Shown piece after piece: positions 45,285-57,942 of a DNA stretch of 64,000 nt. The stretch lies in assembly GCF_000143415.4 (NCBI RefSeq), contig NW_003314287.1:1900400-1964399 (forward strand), written 5' to 3'. Within the stretch, counting starts at the first letter, position 1, and each line of letters starts with the position of its first letter. A program made the translations under genes and the position numbers. Source of the DNA: Selaginella moellendorffii (taxonomy: Eukaryota; Streptophyta; Lycopodiopsida; Selaginellales; Selaginellaceae). The notes below the pieces were generated by a model. That model had not been told where the DNA came from and did not search any database. It worked only from the letters and a program-made list of their open reading frames with translations.

Positions 45285-46610
45285 TCATTCTCCCCGAGCA
45301 TTTGCCAATACCATAAGGTTCCTACCTTGTCCATACAAGGCTACTACAAACCGATTGAACCAATCAATCCTAAAGATTACGTCAAATCCCGCTATATCTA
45401 ACACAGTGAAATCCATGTCTATTTTCCATGTCTCTACTTCGACTTTCGCTTGTCGAAGTACCTCATTAGTGCTTTGGCTACCTTGAACAAACTCTATCGT
45501 CTTTGGTTCACCTAGTCGCTGCACCGTTAGTCCGGTTTGCCGGATTATGTCTGCAGCCACAAAATTATCCGAAGCACCCATGTCAATAAAGATCTTAACA
45601 AAGCTACCTCTGAGTTTCCTTCGGAGGGCTAGTAGATGTCGCAAACGACTCTCTACCAAAGTTGCTCGTGTAATGAGTAATTTTGAGCTAGGGACTGGAT
45701 CACATACCTCAGTTTGAATTTCACTCGACTTAATGGCCATATTGGCTCTAGCCTTCTTTGGGTAGGGACATTCCCTCACAAAGTGTCCCGCTTCACCATA
45801 GTTGTAGCATACGTTGTTTCCCACGCTGCTAGCAGATTTGACCTTCTTATCCATGGGTTTGTCTCTTTTTGCTTGACTCCCCCATGTACTTGCTTGCTGA
45901 TCACCGGATTTGCCTTTCCAGAACTCCGAAGACTCATTCTTAAAGAAATTCTTCTTGAATTTCCTTTTGCCATATGTTCCCCTTGGTTTGGCCCCTTTGC
46001 TAAATGTGGACCCCGACCCTGTCGTGTTCCCCTTTCACAGGTTATCATTTTAATGCACCTTGATAGTTGCATCCAACGCTTCCTTGTAGTTGGTCGGGTT
46101 CCAACACATCACCTCGCCGCGAGCCCAGGTTTGCAAGCTTGATATGATGGCATGGAATGCATCCATATCACCCATATCCATGACAAGTATCCTCTTTGCC
46201 ATAAACCCATTCACATACTCTTGAATGGTTCCAGTCTGCTTTAGCCTACTCAGCTCATCCCTTAGGTGTAGAGTAGCATTCGGAGGAACATAAGTCGCAT
46301 GAATCCTTGCCTTCATCATTTCCCAAGTGGCCACCGGTCCTTCGTTGGCCTCTATCGTTCTCCACCAAGACTTAGCATTATCTGCCAAGTATGGTTTTGC
46401 ACATGGGACCTTCTCCAAGCTCGGTAACCGCAATGCTCGAAAGTAGTCCTTCATATTGTAAAACCAATCCTCCACCACCTTATAGTCGTTCACTCCTTTG
46501 AAGACCTGTGGGGGCTTTGGTTTGTACTTTGGAACTGTTTGAGGGACTGATTCCACTTCAGTCTGTTTGACCTTGTTTAGTTCTACCTCAGTCCCTATCG
46601 AAGGGTCCAC
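45285..46610 (-). pseudogene. Gypsy-C gag and protease remnant
   Basis: The capsid-like frame (VFKGVNDYKVVEDWFYNM, AKSWWRTIEANEGPVATW) runs to a zinc knuckle that reads CYNYGEAGHFVREC, with the second Cys replaced by Tyr. The protease motif is FIDMGASDNF in place of DTGAS, followed by DVIFRIDWF. Gag and protease are split by a stop at about 46040. Confidence 0.83.
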
Positions 46611-47234
46611 ACCTTCTGCACTACCAATATCTGCAGTCTTTCGCCTTTATTTCCGCTTCTCGTCACGCTTTAGCTTGTGTATGAGAGTCTCCACCAGGGC
46701 ATTAGTCTATGCCAATTGTCCTTTTAGAATGTCCAATCAAGCCTTGGACAACCGAACTTCACCATCGGACTCCTGTTTGGACTAAAGTCCTCCTCATACA
46801 AGGATTCCTCATCCATAGCCTCTTGTTCGACTGGAGGCTCCAACTCTGGAGGAGGTTTCGTCTCTGCCTTGGTTCTTTTATGCCCTGCCTTTGCCATCTC
46901 TTAGCAATCTGCTTCTATCCTTCATTAAAATTGAGGAAAAGGCTCCGATACCAAATTGTAAGTCGCAAATTTTTCATTTCCAATTTGCCAGTTTACCTCG
47001 TCTATCCAACCAACACCGCCTTGGTCTTTGCTAAGTTCCCTCGCCAAGGTTCCCACCTATTGTACTAGCTCCTACTTGGTCCTACTTGGTTTTAGCTACT
47101 CACTACACAAGCAACAGAGCATTAGTCATCCATCCACGAATTCCCAAATCTCTTCCAATCCCCCTCCTCGGGTTAGACTGGACTTAAGGTTCGGCTACAC
47201 TCCTTGCAGGCACAAACAGCCAAGCATACCAAGC

Positions 47235-48334
47235 CTCCAGATTCCTAACATCCTTTGGTACAACAAGATTTGATCATAGGACCTTCGAAATCTCAAGCCT
47301 TGGGTGCAACACTTGCTTTAGGACGCCAAGGGGAAACACCGTGGCCTAACGGCCTAGTATGGGTACCTCTACCCCCTGAATGGTTTTCGAGCATAATAAT
47401 CAATAGATCAGCCATTGGAAAATCTTTAAAAATTTGTGAAAAATTTTCCATCCTAAAGAAAGAATGACTCTCAGTCTAGGAATATAAACTTTCAAAACTC
47501 AACCAACTTCCTCCTACCAACAACTTCACATAAGTTCACCTCAATATTGGTTCTCATGACCCAACAATATGTCTAAGCATAGAATATCTTGCCTATATTT
47601 CAACATCCAACACCAACATCCGCAAAATGCAAAATGAACATCCAAAGCTTGATCACAAAGATCATATCTTCAGATATTTATATTGCATTAACACTCTTCT
47701 TCAACCACCTTCAAGATCCAATATGAAGCTAAGACACTAACAAGAAAAATGACATGAAAAATCAAGCTTTGAGTCTCATTCCTTATTCCTCATCATTTAA
47801 AATAACAATGTCATTTCCATTAATACAAGTGTTAGCAATGCCAATCCCTCAACTACACATTTTCTCTATCCAACAATCTACTCCAAGTGCTAATGGATAA
47901 ACTGACAAACCTCGAGCAGAGATGTGAATGATGGTGAAAGAAAGGAAGATGCAAGACGGGCATCTAGAGATAAGTGCGGGCAATGCTGCTAGAAGTGAGT
48001 GGTGATGGAACTGTGAGTGTAGATGATATGGAATTAATGAAGGGAATGTGTGGGGTGTAGTAATGGTAAGGGAAGGGCCAAAGAACTTGGAACATAGACC
48101 AAGCCAAATGAGGAACCTCTATACAAATGGCAATGCAGCCTAAGCACAAAATCCAAGGCATGGGCCATGGTCCAATGGAGAAACACCCTCTGAAAGTAAG
48201 AAAAGTAGCTATCAAAGTAAAGTGAAAGAAAGGAAGAAAAAGAAAAGGAAAAAGAAGAGAAGAGGAACACCTCACTAGATGAAGCATTTGAGATGAGAGT
48301 GGTTGTGAGCATGTGGGAGCTCACGTCTATTAGC
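47235..48334. other. Non-coding stretch between Gypsy-C and Gypsy-D
   Basis: No family could be recognised. The two longer minus-strand open stretches at 47964-48339 are low in complexity and overlap each other in different frames. This is probably decayed retrotransposon DNA, but I have no direct evidence. Confidence 0.4.
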
Positions 48335-49000
48335 ATCAACTAGCACATATGCTCCACCTCCAATGTGTTGTTAGACAAAGTAGGGGCTGGTCCAGTGAGG
48401 GGAGAACTTCGAAGGCGGCATAAACTCCTTGAGTAGAACGAGATCACCATCCTTAAATGGTTCGGTAGACCGTTGATGATTGGTGATTGACCTGATCTGC
48501 TGCTTGCCTCAAAGGAGATGTTCATTTGTGGATCGTTGCTGTTTTCCCAAGGCAAGAACCTCCAAGTCACGTGTATGAAGCTTGTCCTCATCACTAAGCT
48601 ACATCGCTGTTGCGTATCGAAGTGAAAGTGAGAGTGATGGCACTTGGATCTCCACTAGAAGCATAGCTTCTGTCCCATAAACAAGGGAAAATGGGGTCAC
48701 AGAGATGGATGTCTTGAAGGACGTCCGAAAGGCCCACAACACCGTAACCAAGTGCTCGTGCCAACACCTTGGGTGATCCTCCACAAGCTTTGAGATGACA
48801 GTTTTCAATATCTTGTTGCTGGATTCTGCCTAGCCATTGCACTCAAGATAATAGCTGCTGCTCTTCACGTGCTTGACCTGTAGCTGTTGGAGAAGATGCA
48901 CCACACACTTCTGCCACATGTGAAGAGTTGGCTGGAACTCTTGGATGGTCACAATCCAAGATAAAGTACGAGGATTATGAACCGATCACTGTAAAAGAAA
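48335..49000 (-). pseudogene. Gypsy-D integrase fragment
   Basis: On the minus strand, ILKTVISKLVEDHPRCWHEH, LVTVLWAFRTSFKTSI and TPFSLVYGTEAMLLVEI are the third-Glu part of a Ty3/gypsy integrase core. It continues into a C-terminal module (DGDLVLLKEFMPPSKFSPHW). It differs from families A-C. A stop after RYATAM and another in the module break it. The rest of the element is not found. Confidence 0.8.
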
Positions 49001-49296
49001 GGTTAGCACAGTAAAACAAACATGGGAATGGATACGGGCTCCAACAAGAAAGTGACAAAATCGTTCTGGTGGTTGGAATACCGGGGGCTCCATGGTAGGA
49101 AATTCTGAACTCAAAGAGTTATAACTCGCATGCAGCATGTTCAATTGGCTTGATTCTTTCTGCTAGTTGTGTGTCTGGATGTCTTCTTCCATCTCCAAGA
49201 AACGGCATGACAAAATACGCTTGGAGTCGACAACTACCGCAATTTTAGTAGGAAGATGCTGGCTGTGTGACACCTCAGATAGTTGCTGAGAAGGAT
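49001..49296. other. Unassigned, possibly Gypsy-D-related
   Basis: No recognised gene or repeat partner in the window. Confidence 0.3.
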
Positions 49297-49319
49297 TGCT
49301 CAAACACGAGAAATGCTTC

Positions 49320-49912
49320 TGTAAGCAACCAAAGGGAACGACTCGAGAGACGATCCATGGGGTTCAAATATAGAGGGAAAGGGCCCATGAATAAGAGTGC
49401 ACCCCCTTTTCCAATCGGTTAAGGGTCTTGGGATATTTGGGGTTAAGCGTCCTTGGGTTTGAATAGTACTGGGCTGGGTGACCTCCCGGGAAGTCCAAAC
49501 TCAGGAGCTTACATTTGGTATCAGAGCGGTCTCGGGTCCGACTCTGTTGGTTGGCTAAGGGAATCACACCACGTGTTGATTGACATCTGGCTGGTCCAGT
49601 TTGCTCCCGCTGGGCTCGACCCGAGGGGTAGGGTGTCAAGAGAGCGAGGCTCTCGAGAGAGCTACGGCTCTCAGCTTCCGTTCACGAGGGCGTGAACTTG
49701 CAGGGAAGCGTGGTGGATTGTAAGCAACCAAAGGGAACAACTCGAAAGACGATCTATGGGGTTCAAATATAGAGGGAAAGGGCCCATGAATAAGAGTGCA
49801 CCCCCTTTTCCAATCGGTTAAGGGTCTTGGGATATTTGGGGTTAAGCGTCCTTGGGTTTGAATAGTACTGGGCTGGATGACCTCCCGGGAAGTCCAAACT
49901 CAGGAGCTTACA
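49320..49912 (+). mobile_element. Complete TRIM element, 593 bp, with PBS and 5 bp TSD
   Basis: LTRs are 49320-49513 and 49719-49912, 194 bp each, beginning TGTAAGC and ending GCTTACA, and differing at only a few bases. The primer-binding site TTTGGTATCAGAGC (49514-49527) follows the left LTR directly and is complementary to the 3' end of initiator tRNA-Met. The 205 bp interior has no gene. The host flank GCTTC is duplicated (49315-49319 and 49913-49917). High LTR identity points to recent insertion. Such elements need proteins from autonomous LTR elements. Confidence 0.92.
49514..49527 (+). promoter_or_regulatory. Primer-binding site of the TRIM (initiator tRNA-Met)
   Basis: TTTGGTATCAGAGC directly after the left LTR, the classical plant retrotransposon PBS. 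Confidence 0.9.
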
Positions 49913-51132
49913 GCTTCATTGCTTTTTGCAAAACTGCCCCCCCCCCCCCCCTTGGCCTTGTGAGGCAAGGGTTTTATACAAGGAAGATCGGAATATTCCA
50001 AGGACCGGAATATTCCCTCTCTCTCTCTCACTCTCCCAGTGGCCATGCCCTAACATGACCCCTATGCTTGTTCCAACACCAACTCCTATCCTTGTGCCTG
50101 CTCTTACCGTCCCTGTTCCTACGCTAACTCTTGTTCCTGCTCCTCTTGTTCTTGTTCCTACGGTTACCTGTTCCTTGAAGATTGCTTCGTTCTTAAGGAA
50201 CTCTTAACAAAGTTTAGCCCAAAAGAGAAAAATGAGTCCTTTGGTCTCGATCCTTCCCCATTTTGATTGTTGGTGGGCTTGTTGGAAAGAGCTCAACCCC
50301 GTCTACCTTCTATCGCAAAAATTTGGGAAGAAGCCGCTTCAGTATTCCCCAAAATCCACGAAGAGGTAGCCTAGAACGCCAACATTGTGGAAAAACATGT
50401 GCATGTCACTGATATAGATCAATACTAAGGCGCCGTTGGTATTTTCGGAAAGCCTAGGACCAGGAGCACCTCTAGAAACAAATGGCATCCAAAATAAAGT
50501 CTGGAGGAGCATGAATTCCTGCTATAAAGATGACCCAATCTAGCCGGAGAAGAAAATCCTTTTGCATGCCGCTAATTTGGCCAAATCTAGCGCCAAGAAT
50601 CACCCCTACTCGTAGATCTAGGCCAGATCTATAAGCCCAAATGCACTACTCTGAGAAATTGGGTCTAGGCAAGAGGATCTAGGCAAAAAAGTGAAAACCC
50701 CAAACTGTTCCTCAAACCGAGCTAAGAAATGTTGTATCTCTTCAAATATTGCACAGCTTGATGAGTGCCATACCTTGCTAGAAAGAGGAGCTCCAGACCT
50801 ATCTAACACGCCCAGGATCAAACAAAACCACCGCAAGACAAACAAGGAATTCCTTCATAAACTCTGTGGCCAAAAGAAAAAAAGAGAAATGACGCCTAGA
50901 AAGGGTTGTGCGTCACGCCGGGTTCACCATTTGTTAAGGGAAGGAGGGGCACTTCCCCCAACGCTTGCTCAAACACGAAAAATGCTTCAATGCTCTTCAC
51001 AAAAATGCCCCCCCCCCCCCCCCTTGCCTTTGTGGGGCAAGGGTTTTATACAAAGAAGATGGGGAATATTCTAAGGACCAAAATATTCCCTCTCTCTCTC
51101 TCTCTCACTCTCTCGGTGGCCACGCCCTAACA

Positions 51133-51299
51133 GCTTACATAATATGGTACAAAAAAGGTAACCAAATCCATACCTAAGGAACAATTGTGAAGCCTTTGCA
51201 CCCAAACATGTATCTACTTTGATCATCATTTTCATTTTTGCATATACAACAAGATTAATTGCCCAATATTATTGGATAGTACTCATTAAAACTCATCTT
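51133..51299. other. Spacer, no gene seen
   Basis: Short AT-rich stretch between the LTR-like unit and R1. Confidence 0.4.
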
Positions 51300-52680
51300 C
51301 TAATACCAAATATAACACAGATAGTTTTTACCCTTTATCCTATAGTGAATTACCATAGGATAACCATAAAGTGGAATCTAAACCCTCCATATGCCACATG
51401 TCACATGCCACGTGCCACATGCCACATGTCCAAAGGACAATGGTGTGGAACCTGAGTTTCAGGGCCTTTGGGCCACTGAACGAAGGAATGGAGCCAAACT
51501 TTTAGCATGGAGTCAAGGAGTGATGGCACTAGAGCACAAAACAACTCTCGAGTGTACAACCTAAGGAGCAAGGGGACAGGAGCACAGAATGATTTAGAAT
51601 AGTCCTAAAGCATCTAGCATCTCAATGCCAGGATGCAAAACAGAGCCAAACAGAGCCAAATAGAGTTTGGCGTTATTTCAGCATACCAGTGGCCTAACAC
51701 GAGGATATGGGTACTCCACCAATTAGCTGTAAGCAACCAAAGGGAACGACTCAAGAGATGATCCATGGGGTTCAAATATAGAAAGAAAGGGCCTATGAAC
51801 AAGAGTGCACCCCTTTTTCTAATTGGTTAAGGGTCTTGTGATATTTAGGGTTAATTGTCCTTGGGTTTGAATAGTATTAGGCTGGGTGACCTCCTGAGAA
51901 GTCCAAACTCAAGAGCTTACACTAGCATGGTATGGAACTTAGGCTTAAACCCAAGCCGGACAGAGGACAAAAACAAGCACACAAGCAAGAGATAAATTAT
52001 GCCTCAAATTGGTCACCCATACCTGATCTACCCACTATTATTACTATACATTTGAAACCCCTTATAACTATTTGCCCCCTCCCCCCCCCCTCCCCTCTTA
52101 AAAAACACACACTTTGGGCTTTCACCTTTAGCCACCCTTAGTATTAGGAGTTAGTCTCTGGGACAAGCTTGAAACTTATTAAATATGGAATGTCCCTAGA
52201 TTGCAAATTTGGATATAGGATAAACACCATTGTGTTCAAGATAATCTCTACATTTCGTAAATATGCCAAATGAGCAAATCTAGACACTTTTCATAAATAG
52301 CATTTGGGACCGAAATGAGATGAACACAAAAGGCATGATAGCAAGGGTGTTTAATAGACATGGTAAGCTATCATCTAGTGATATTAAAGGACTAGTCTTA
52401 ATATGTGAGGGTTCTTATCAAGCTAGTGCAAGATAAAGCAAAAGAGAACTAATAGCCAAATCGAGTATGCTCAACAAGAAACATATAGAAGTTCCTGTGT
52501 TATGTCCATCTGGCTAAATACAGGTGCTAAGCCCAATTTACTAACATTTGAACAAAAGAGACTGATAAAGGGTCTAACAATACTGACCTCTTGCCATCAT
52601 GGCAGTAAGGAAAGAGTGTTTGTAAAAATTGGCTAACAGGTAACTTTCGATACTTGAAGTCACATTTGCGACATTAGTTC
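51300..52680 (+). repeat. Dispersed repeat R1, copy 2 (least decayed), with a TRIM solo LTR inside
   Basis: It matches 28140-28930 and 58975-59900 but keeps more C and G. It holds five tandem copies of a 10 bp unit like gccacatgtc (about 51391-51432), an interrupted C tract (about 52077-52095) and the solo LTR at 51728-51921. No reading frame is conserved between copies. It might be a large non-autonomous element, but I could not define its ends. Confidence 0.6.
51728..51921 (+). mobile_element. Solo LTR of the TRIM family
   Basis: 194 bp, TGTAAGC...GCTTACA, matching both LTRs at 49.3-49.9 kb but with more differences, several of them C to T or G to A. Flanks are TTAGC and CTAGC, a 5 bp TSD with one change. 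The uninterrupted site is preserved in the third R1 copy (about 59327-59345). Confidence 0.9.
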
Positions 52681-52682
52681 AC

Positions 52683-55130
52683 CAAGTTAAACCTTGCTTT
52701 TGGGTATTGGCAAATGTCACTAGCTGATAACAATGTTCCCAAAACTATTTTTAATATACTATGTGATTTGTACAAACTCTTAGTGATGCCATTTGGTTTG
52801 AATAATACTTCAATAACTTTTCAATAGATGATGGATAAAGTTCTTTATAATATGTTAGAGGTGATAGCTGACTTTATTGATGATGTTTTGATCCACTTAA
52901 AAGGGACATTAGAAGAACACATCCATGATATTCATAAAGTGTTAGATTAATTGCAAAAATTTAGTTTAACTAAAGCGGTTAAAGTGTGTGTTTGGATCCA
53001 AGAATATGACTTATCTTGGGTATCATATTTCTTGTGAGGGTTTGCAAATTGATCATAACAAACTTGTGATTGTTCTAAACTTTCATATTCGAAGTGTGTG
53101 AATGATGTGTAACACTTCCTGGGCAAAATGAAGTATTTAAGTCATTTTATTGATCATCTTTTTTATTATATTATACTTTTGCGAGTGTTGTTGAAGTTGT
53201 CAATATTATCTTTCATGTAGTTGAAGGACTATGAACAAGCATTCATAAATCTTAAAGAGATGTTAATAACTCCTCTAATTTTAACATATCTTAACTACAC
53301 TTGCCCGTTTATTTTATGTGTCAATGCTTTTGATATCGGTCTCATGGATGTCTTGATGTAAGAGAGTATGAATGTGATTGGTCAGTGTCATCCCATTATG
53401 TACATCAGCCATATATTACAATTAGTAGAGGTGAATTACTCCACAACAGAAGAGTGTTTAGTAGTAGTTTAGGATTTTGAAAAGTTTTATGCATATTTGC
53501 ATAGTTATGAAACATTACTAGAAAATAGTCATGCTACAATTACTTCATTATTGAAATAAAAAAACTTAGTTGGTTGTATTGCTTAGTGGGCTTTGAAGCT
53601 TTAGATATATAATTTCAAGGTTGTTCATTGCTTGAAGAGTTCTATAGTTGATAATAATGCCCTTTCTTGAGTTCTTCTCCCTTTTTTACTCTCTTCTTAT
53701 GTTTCTATATGGATTTTCTAGATGAAGATTTCATGCCATTAGAGGTTGTTATATTTTATATTCAATATCCACAAGGTGCAAAGCAAGATCTATCTTCTTT
53801 TAATGAGATTTGTAAAGCTTAAAAAGTTAAACTATAGATCTAAAAACTTTGTAATGGGTTTGAGAATTTTACATTGTTTATTGATAACTTGCCATTTTGG
53901 CATTTGAAAACAGCCTTCTTTATTTTGTGAGAAGAGGTCATAATGATCATTTATACCTGGTGGTGCTTTTAATCTTTATTCCATACTTTCTCTATGCCTA
54001 TCATGATTCTCCTATTTTAGGTGGGCATATGGGATATTATTGTGTGATTGAGAAGCTATACAGGTTTTTTTATTAGCCGGAGATGTGACATAATGTTATC
54101 TGATATGTGTATAACTATTTTTAATGCCAAACTCATAATACTTCCCCTCATGCTATAAAAGGACAATTGAAGTCAATTGCAATTTCCTATCCATTTAAGT
54201 TGGTGGCATTTATGTGATGGAGCCTTTAACATGGTCAACTACTTATAATGAATATGTCATTATTACTTTTGATTACTTAATTCATTGGATGGAAGTTGAT
54301 GCTCTTGTTAATGCATTTGCAATTACTATTGAATATTTTTTCCTCAATCAAGTGGTGTTTTAATATTCTTATCCAAAGCAGATTCTCTTGAATAATGATC
54401 TTGCATTAATGGTTAAGACATTTCATGTTTTAACATCTCAGTTGGGGATACACCACACTTTCACAAGTGTTTATCATCCACAAATGAATGGTTTGCTAGA
54501 AAAAATTATTTAAAACTTCAAAAGAATGATTGTGACGTACATGAAATTCTTGCATTTGAATTGGGATTATTTACCCTTTTTTTGGTATGCATATATCAAA
54601 AGGGTATAGAGTTCCATTAGTGCTTCACTATATAAATTTTTATATGGTTATGCTCCGATATTACTAATAGAGTTGAATTTACCTTTGCAATTGCCATGAG
54701 CTACTGATGATAAGTCTAAGAATCAGTATTTAATAAGTATTTTTCCACTAGTTCAAGCGGAGTCTGTTGAACATTTGAGTTGTATACAAGTGGGACAACA
54801 ACAACAATACAACTCTCATCATCATCCACTTGCAAAGTATAAACTAGATAATCTAGTATTAGTTCGTTTTCCCAATTAGGGCTATTTGCTTAATTTGTAT
54901 TAGGTGTTGCAATAAGTTGGACCAGAAGATGATAAAATTCGGTATAACATTCAATTAGCTGATCCTCCAAAAATTGTACATCTGTAACAATTAAAGTATT
55001 TTGTACAAAAGAATCAAAAATAATTAGCACCACCTATAGATTTACTAATGCCTCCTTTTGATATTCTTCGTCAACTAAAGAACCTTAATTACTTTCCATT
55101 CTTCTAAGAGGAGAGGATGATGTGAGGTCA
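52683..55130 (+). mobile_element. Gypsy-A fragment, RT to 3' end, LTR mostly deleted
   Basis: RT (FTKLNLAFGYWQMSLADN, MPFGLNNTSITFQ, FIDDVLIH at about 52872-52900), RNase H (about 53300-53560), the integrase zinc region and core (about 54080-54500) and the C-terminus follow in order on the plus strand with many stops. The purine tract (aagaggagagga, about 55106) is followed by only nine bases of LTR (TGTGAGGTC) before the sequence jumps to the flank that follows the LTR at 24168. It occupies the same position as 21600-24168, so it belongs to the segmental duplicate. Confidence 0.8.
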
Positions 55131-55850
55131 TGATACCTAGTCATCGGGGATGAGAATATTCATCTTGTACATTCAATGGGCATGATAGCACTAGATCCAG
55201 CAAGAGCTCCAACACTAGAATCTTAAGTATTTCCTTTAGAGAGCTAGGTTTTTTGATATTTTGCTGGACTGGATTGGTGATTGTCGGTCCTTGGAATGCA
55301 AGTAGAGGCTACTCAGTGTTGCCTTTTCGGTTGATCCATCTCAGGTTTGTTGGACTTCTTTTTTGTATAAAAGCTCCTGGTTTCATTGTCTTTGTCCCAG
55401 AAAGTAGATTGATTGAATCATATGTGGGGTACATAACTTTTTGTTTTAAGAGCCTTTCTAGCTTGTCTTCTCGTTTTCTATATGTAAGGTGTTTTCAAGT
55501 ACTTCGAATAAATCTTAAACCAGACTAGGGCCTCAATATCCTAATTGTTCCCATGGGTAAAGATTTCTCCCATTCTTCGTTCAAGTATCTAGCCAAATTC
55601 CATCTATTACAGGATCTGGATTGTCGAGCTTCGCAGCATTAGTTTGCTCCTCTGCACTTTCTACCGTGGCAGCACTTTACCAAGGTCTTTAGGTTACCAC
55701 AATTGTTTACTTGCGCTCGGATTCAGCTCGTCTGCTGGTCCAGTCTACTTTAAATTTGGCCTAGTTGCTTTGAGAATTCTTATAGGTTTTAAGACTGCAA
55801 CTGATCTGGAACGGTAAGTTTGTTTATCATAAAGTGAACAGTGTCGATTA
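55131..55850 (+). repeat. Duplicate of 24190-24940
   Basis: Same order of words as unit 1 ('tttgatattttgctggactggattggtgattgtcgg' and 'gcactttctaccgtggcagc'). Small indels only. No gene. Confidence 0.7.
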
Positions 55851-55853
55851 TAG

Positions 55854-56385
55854 GTGAAGATAGGCGATCAGAATATCAAAGATGTTAGCCTCGGTTTTTA
55901 TTGGAGTAGTACCGCAAAAAAAGATGAACTGCTAACCACTTATGGTTACCTCAGATTGTTTTCAACACGAAACAAGCTGCCATTCATGAGTCAATTCTCA
56001 AGTTTCGAAAGCAATACGAAACCATGGTTTGGCGAGAGGGGACTAAAGGTATTCAAAGCTCTTTACTTCCGTTGCAGCTGAGTGGAGGAGAGATAGCGCT
56101 GGCAAGCGCATTTCTCAAATCCGTGCGAATCTTGTAAGTCAGTTGTGTTCCCTTGAACGTTTCACGACGCGTTTTCTTATCAGGTTGTGTGGTGAAGCAA
56201 CGAGTTCTCTAGATTCCACCACCGAGGCAGAAATTCTATCGTCTCTCGCGGCCGCCATATTCATTGCTCACCGTCTCACAACAGCACTGAACTGCGACGA
56301 GGTATACGTTTCTGTTAGCTTTGCAAGAGCTGGGCGGTATGCTCAGCTCTGGGCACAACAGAAGAGCTTGGATTATGGTCCATCG
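55854..56385 (+). pseudogene. ABC transporter nucleotide-binding domain fragment, unit 2
   Basis: Same composition as 24946-25480: KIGDQNIKDVS, then frameshifted HESILKF and YETMV, LSGGEI without the KQRV codons, [32 protein letters not shown] and [10 protein letters not shown]. It keeps ATSSLD where unit 1 has ATNSLD. Confidence 0.85.
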
Positions 56386-56389
56386 CTGA

Positions 56390-56715
56390 GCTCTTCGCCA
56401 GATTATATGACCCTTACTACAACCAATCGCTCAGGAGCCAGTGTCCCAGCAGTGGTGGTGACTCAACCTTTCTCCTCTTGATTTGCAAACTCCAGTGGTG
56501 TTTGACAACAAGTACTACAAGAACTTGATAAATTTCAGTGGATTGTTCCACTCTGACCAGACAGTGGAGTGGTGGTGATTGGACAGTTGCGCAGCTGGTG
56601 CACACTTATGCCATGGATCAAGTGCGATTTTTCCGGGACTTTGCGACTGGAATGATCAATATGGGGAACCTCAAGCCGCTCTTGGCTCCAAATTGAAAAT
56701 ACTGTGGCAAAGTGA
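56390..56715 (+). pseudogene. Class III peroxidase 3' fragment, unit 2
   Basis: Matches 25488-25818. The unit-1 stop is a Gln codon here (TVAQLVHTYAM), but one A is missing in 'gactcaacc' and 'gacactg' is shortened to 'gacag', so the frame breaks elsewhere. Both copies are non-functional by different lesions on top of a shared truncation. Confidence 0.83.
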
Positions 56716-56786
56716 ACTAGATTTTTTCAATATATAAAAATTATCTCTTGGTTCCAAGGTGTTTATCAAGTATACTTCTTCTCAAG

Positions 56787-57888
<1,102 letters not shown>

Positions 57889-57936
57889 TTAGCTTCACTC
57901 GAAATGCCTGGCCTTTGAAACGTTTGGAAGGTTGCA

Positions 57937-57942
57937 TTTATA
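57937..57942 (-). promoter_or_regulatory. TATA box of peroxidase copy 2
   Basis: TATAAA on the minus strand, 64 nt upstream of the ATG, in the same context as for copy 1. Confidence 0.6.

Larger units (their letters stand above)
41871..47234 (-). mobile_element. Gypsy-C: LTR retrotransposon with both LTR inner parts and a primer-binding site
   Basis: Matching LTR sequence lies at 41871-42148 and 46957-47234 (TGTAAG... on the plus strand). On the minus strand, TTTGGTATCGGAGCC (46941-46955) next to the right LTR is a one-mismatch primer-binding site for initiator tRNA-Met. Gag, protease, RT, RNase H and integrase follow on the minus strand from 46850 to about 42580. Between the integrase end and the left LTR lie a minisatellite (42378-42567), a poly-C run (42312-42332) and sequence shared with R1. 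So the 3' end is rearranged. Confidence 0.85.
49297..51132 (+). mobile_element. Non-autonomous repeat pair with poly-C tracts (LTR-like), split by a TRIM
   Basis: The right copy 50932-51132 runs TGTTAAGGG...CCCTAACA. The left copy (49297-49319 plus 49913-50055) lacks its start and is interrupted by the TRIM at 49320-49912. Both contain 'ttgctcaaacacg.aaaatgcttc', a poly-C run (about 49937-49951 and 51008-51023), 'gcaagggttttataca' and a TC microsatellite. The 876 bp interior has no retroviral frames. It starts with a degenerate 'ttgttcctac' tandem repeat (50056-50175). I could not identify a primer-binding site. Confidence 0.6.

Noticed and set aside
49926-50207. Plus-strand frame rich in Pro, Val and Thr (VPTPTPILVPAL)
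   Set aside because: It comes from a degenerate short tandem repeat inside a non-autonomous repeat element; no start context or homologous domain was seen.
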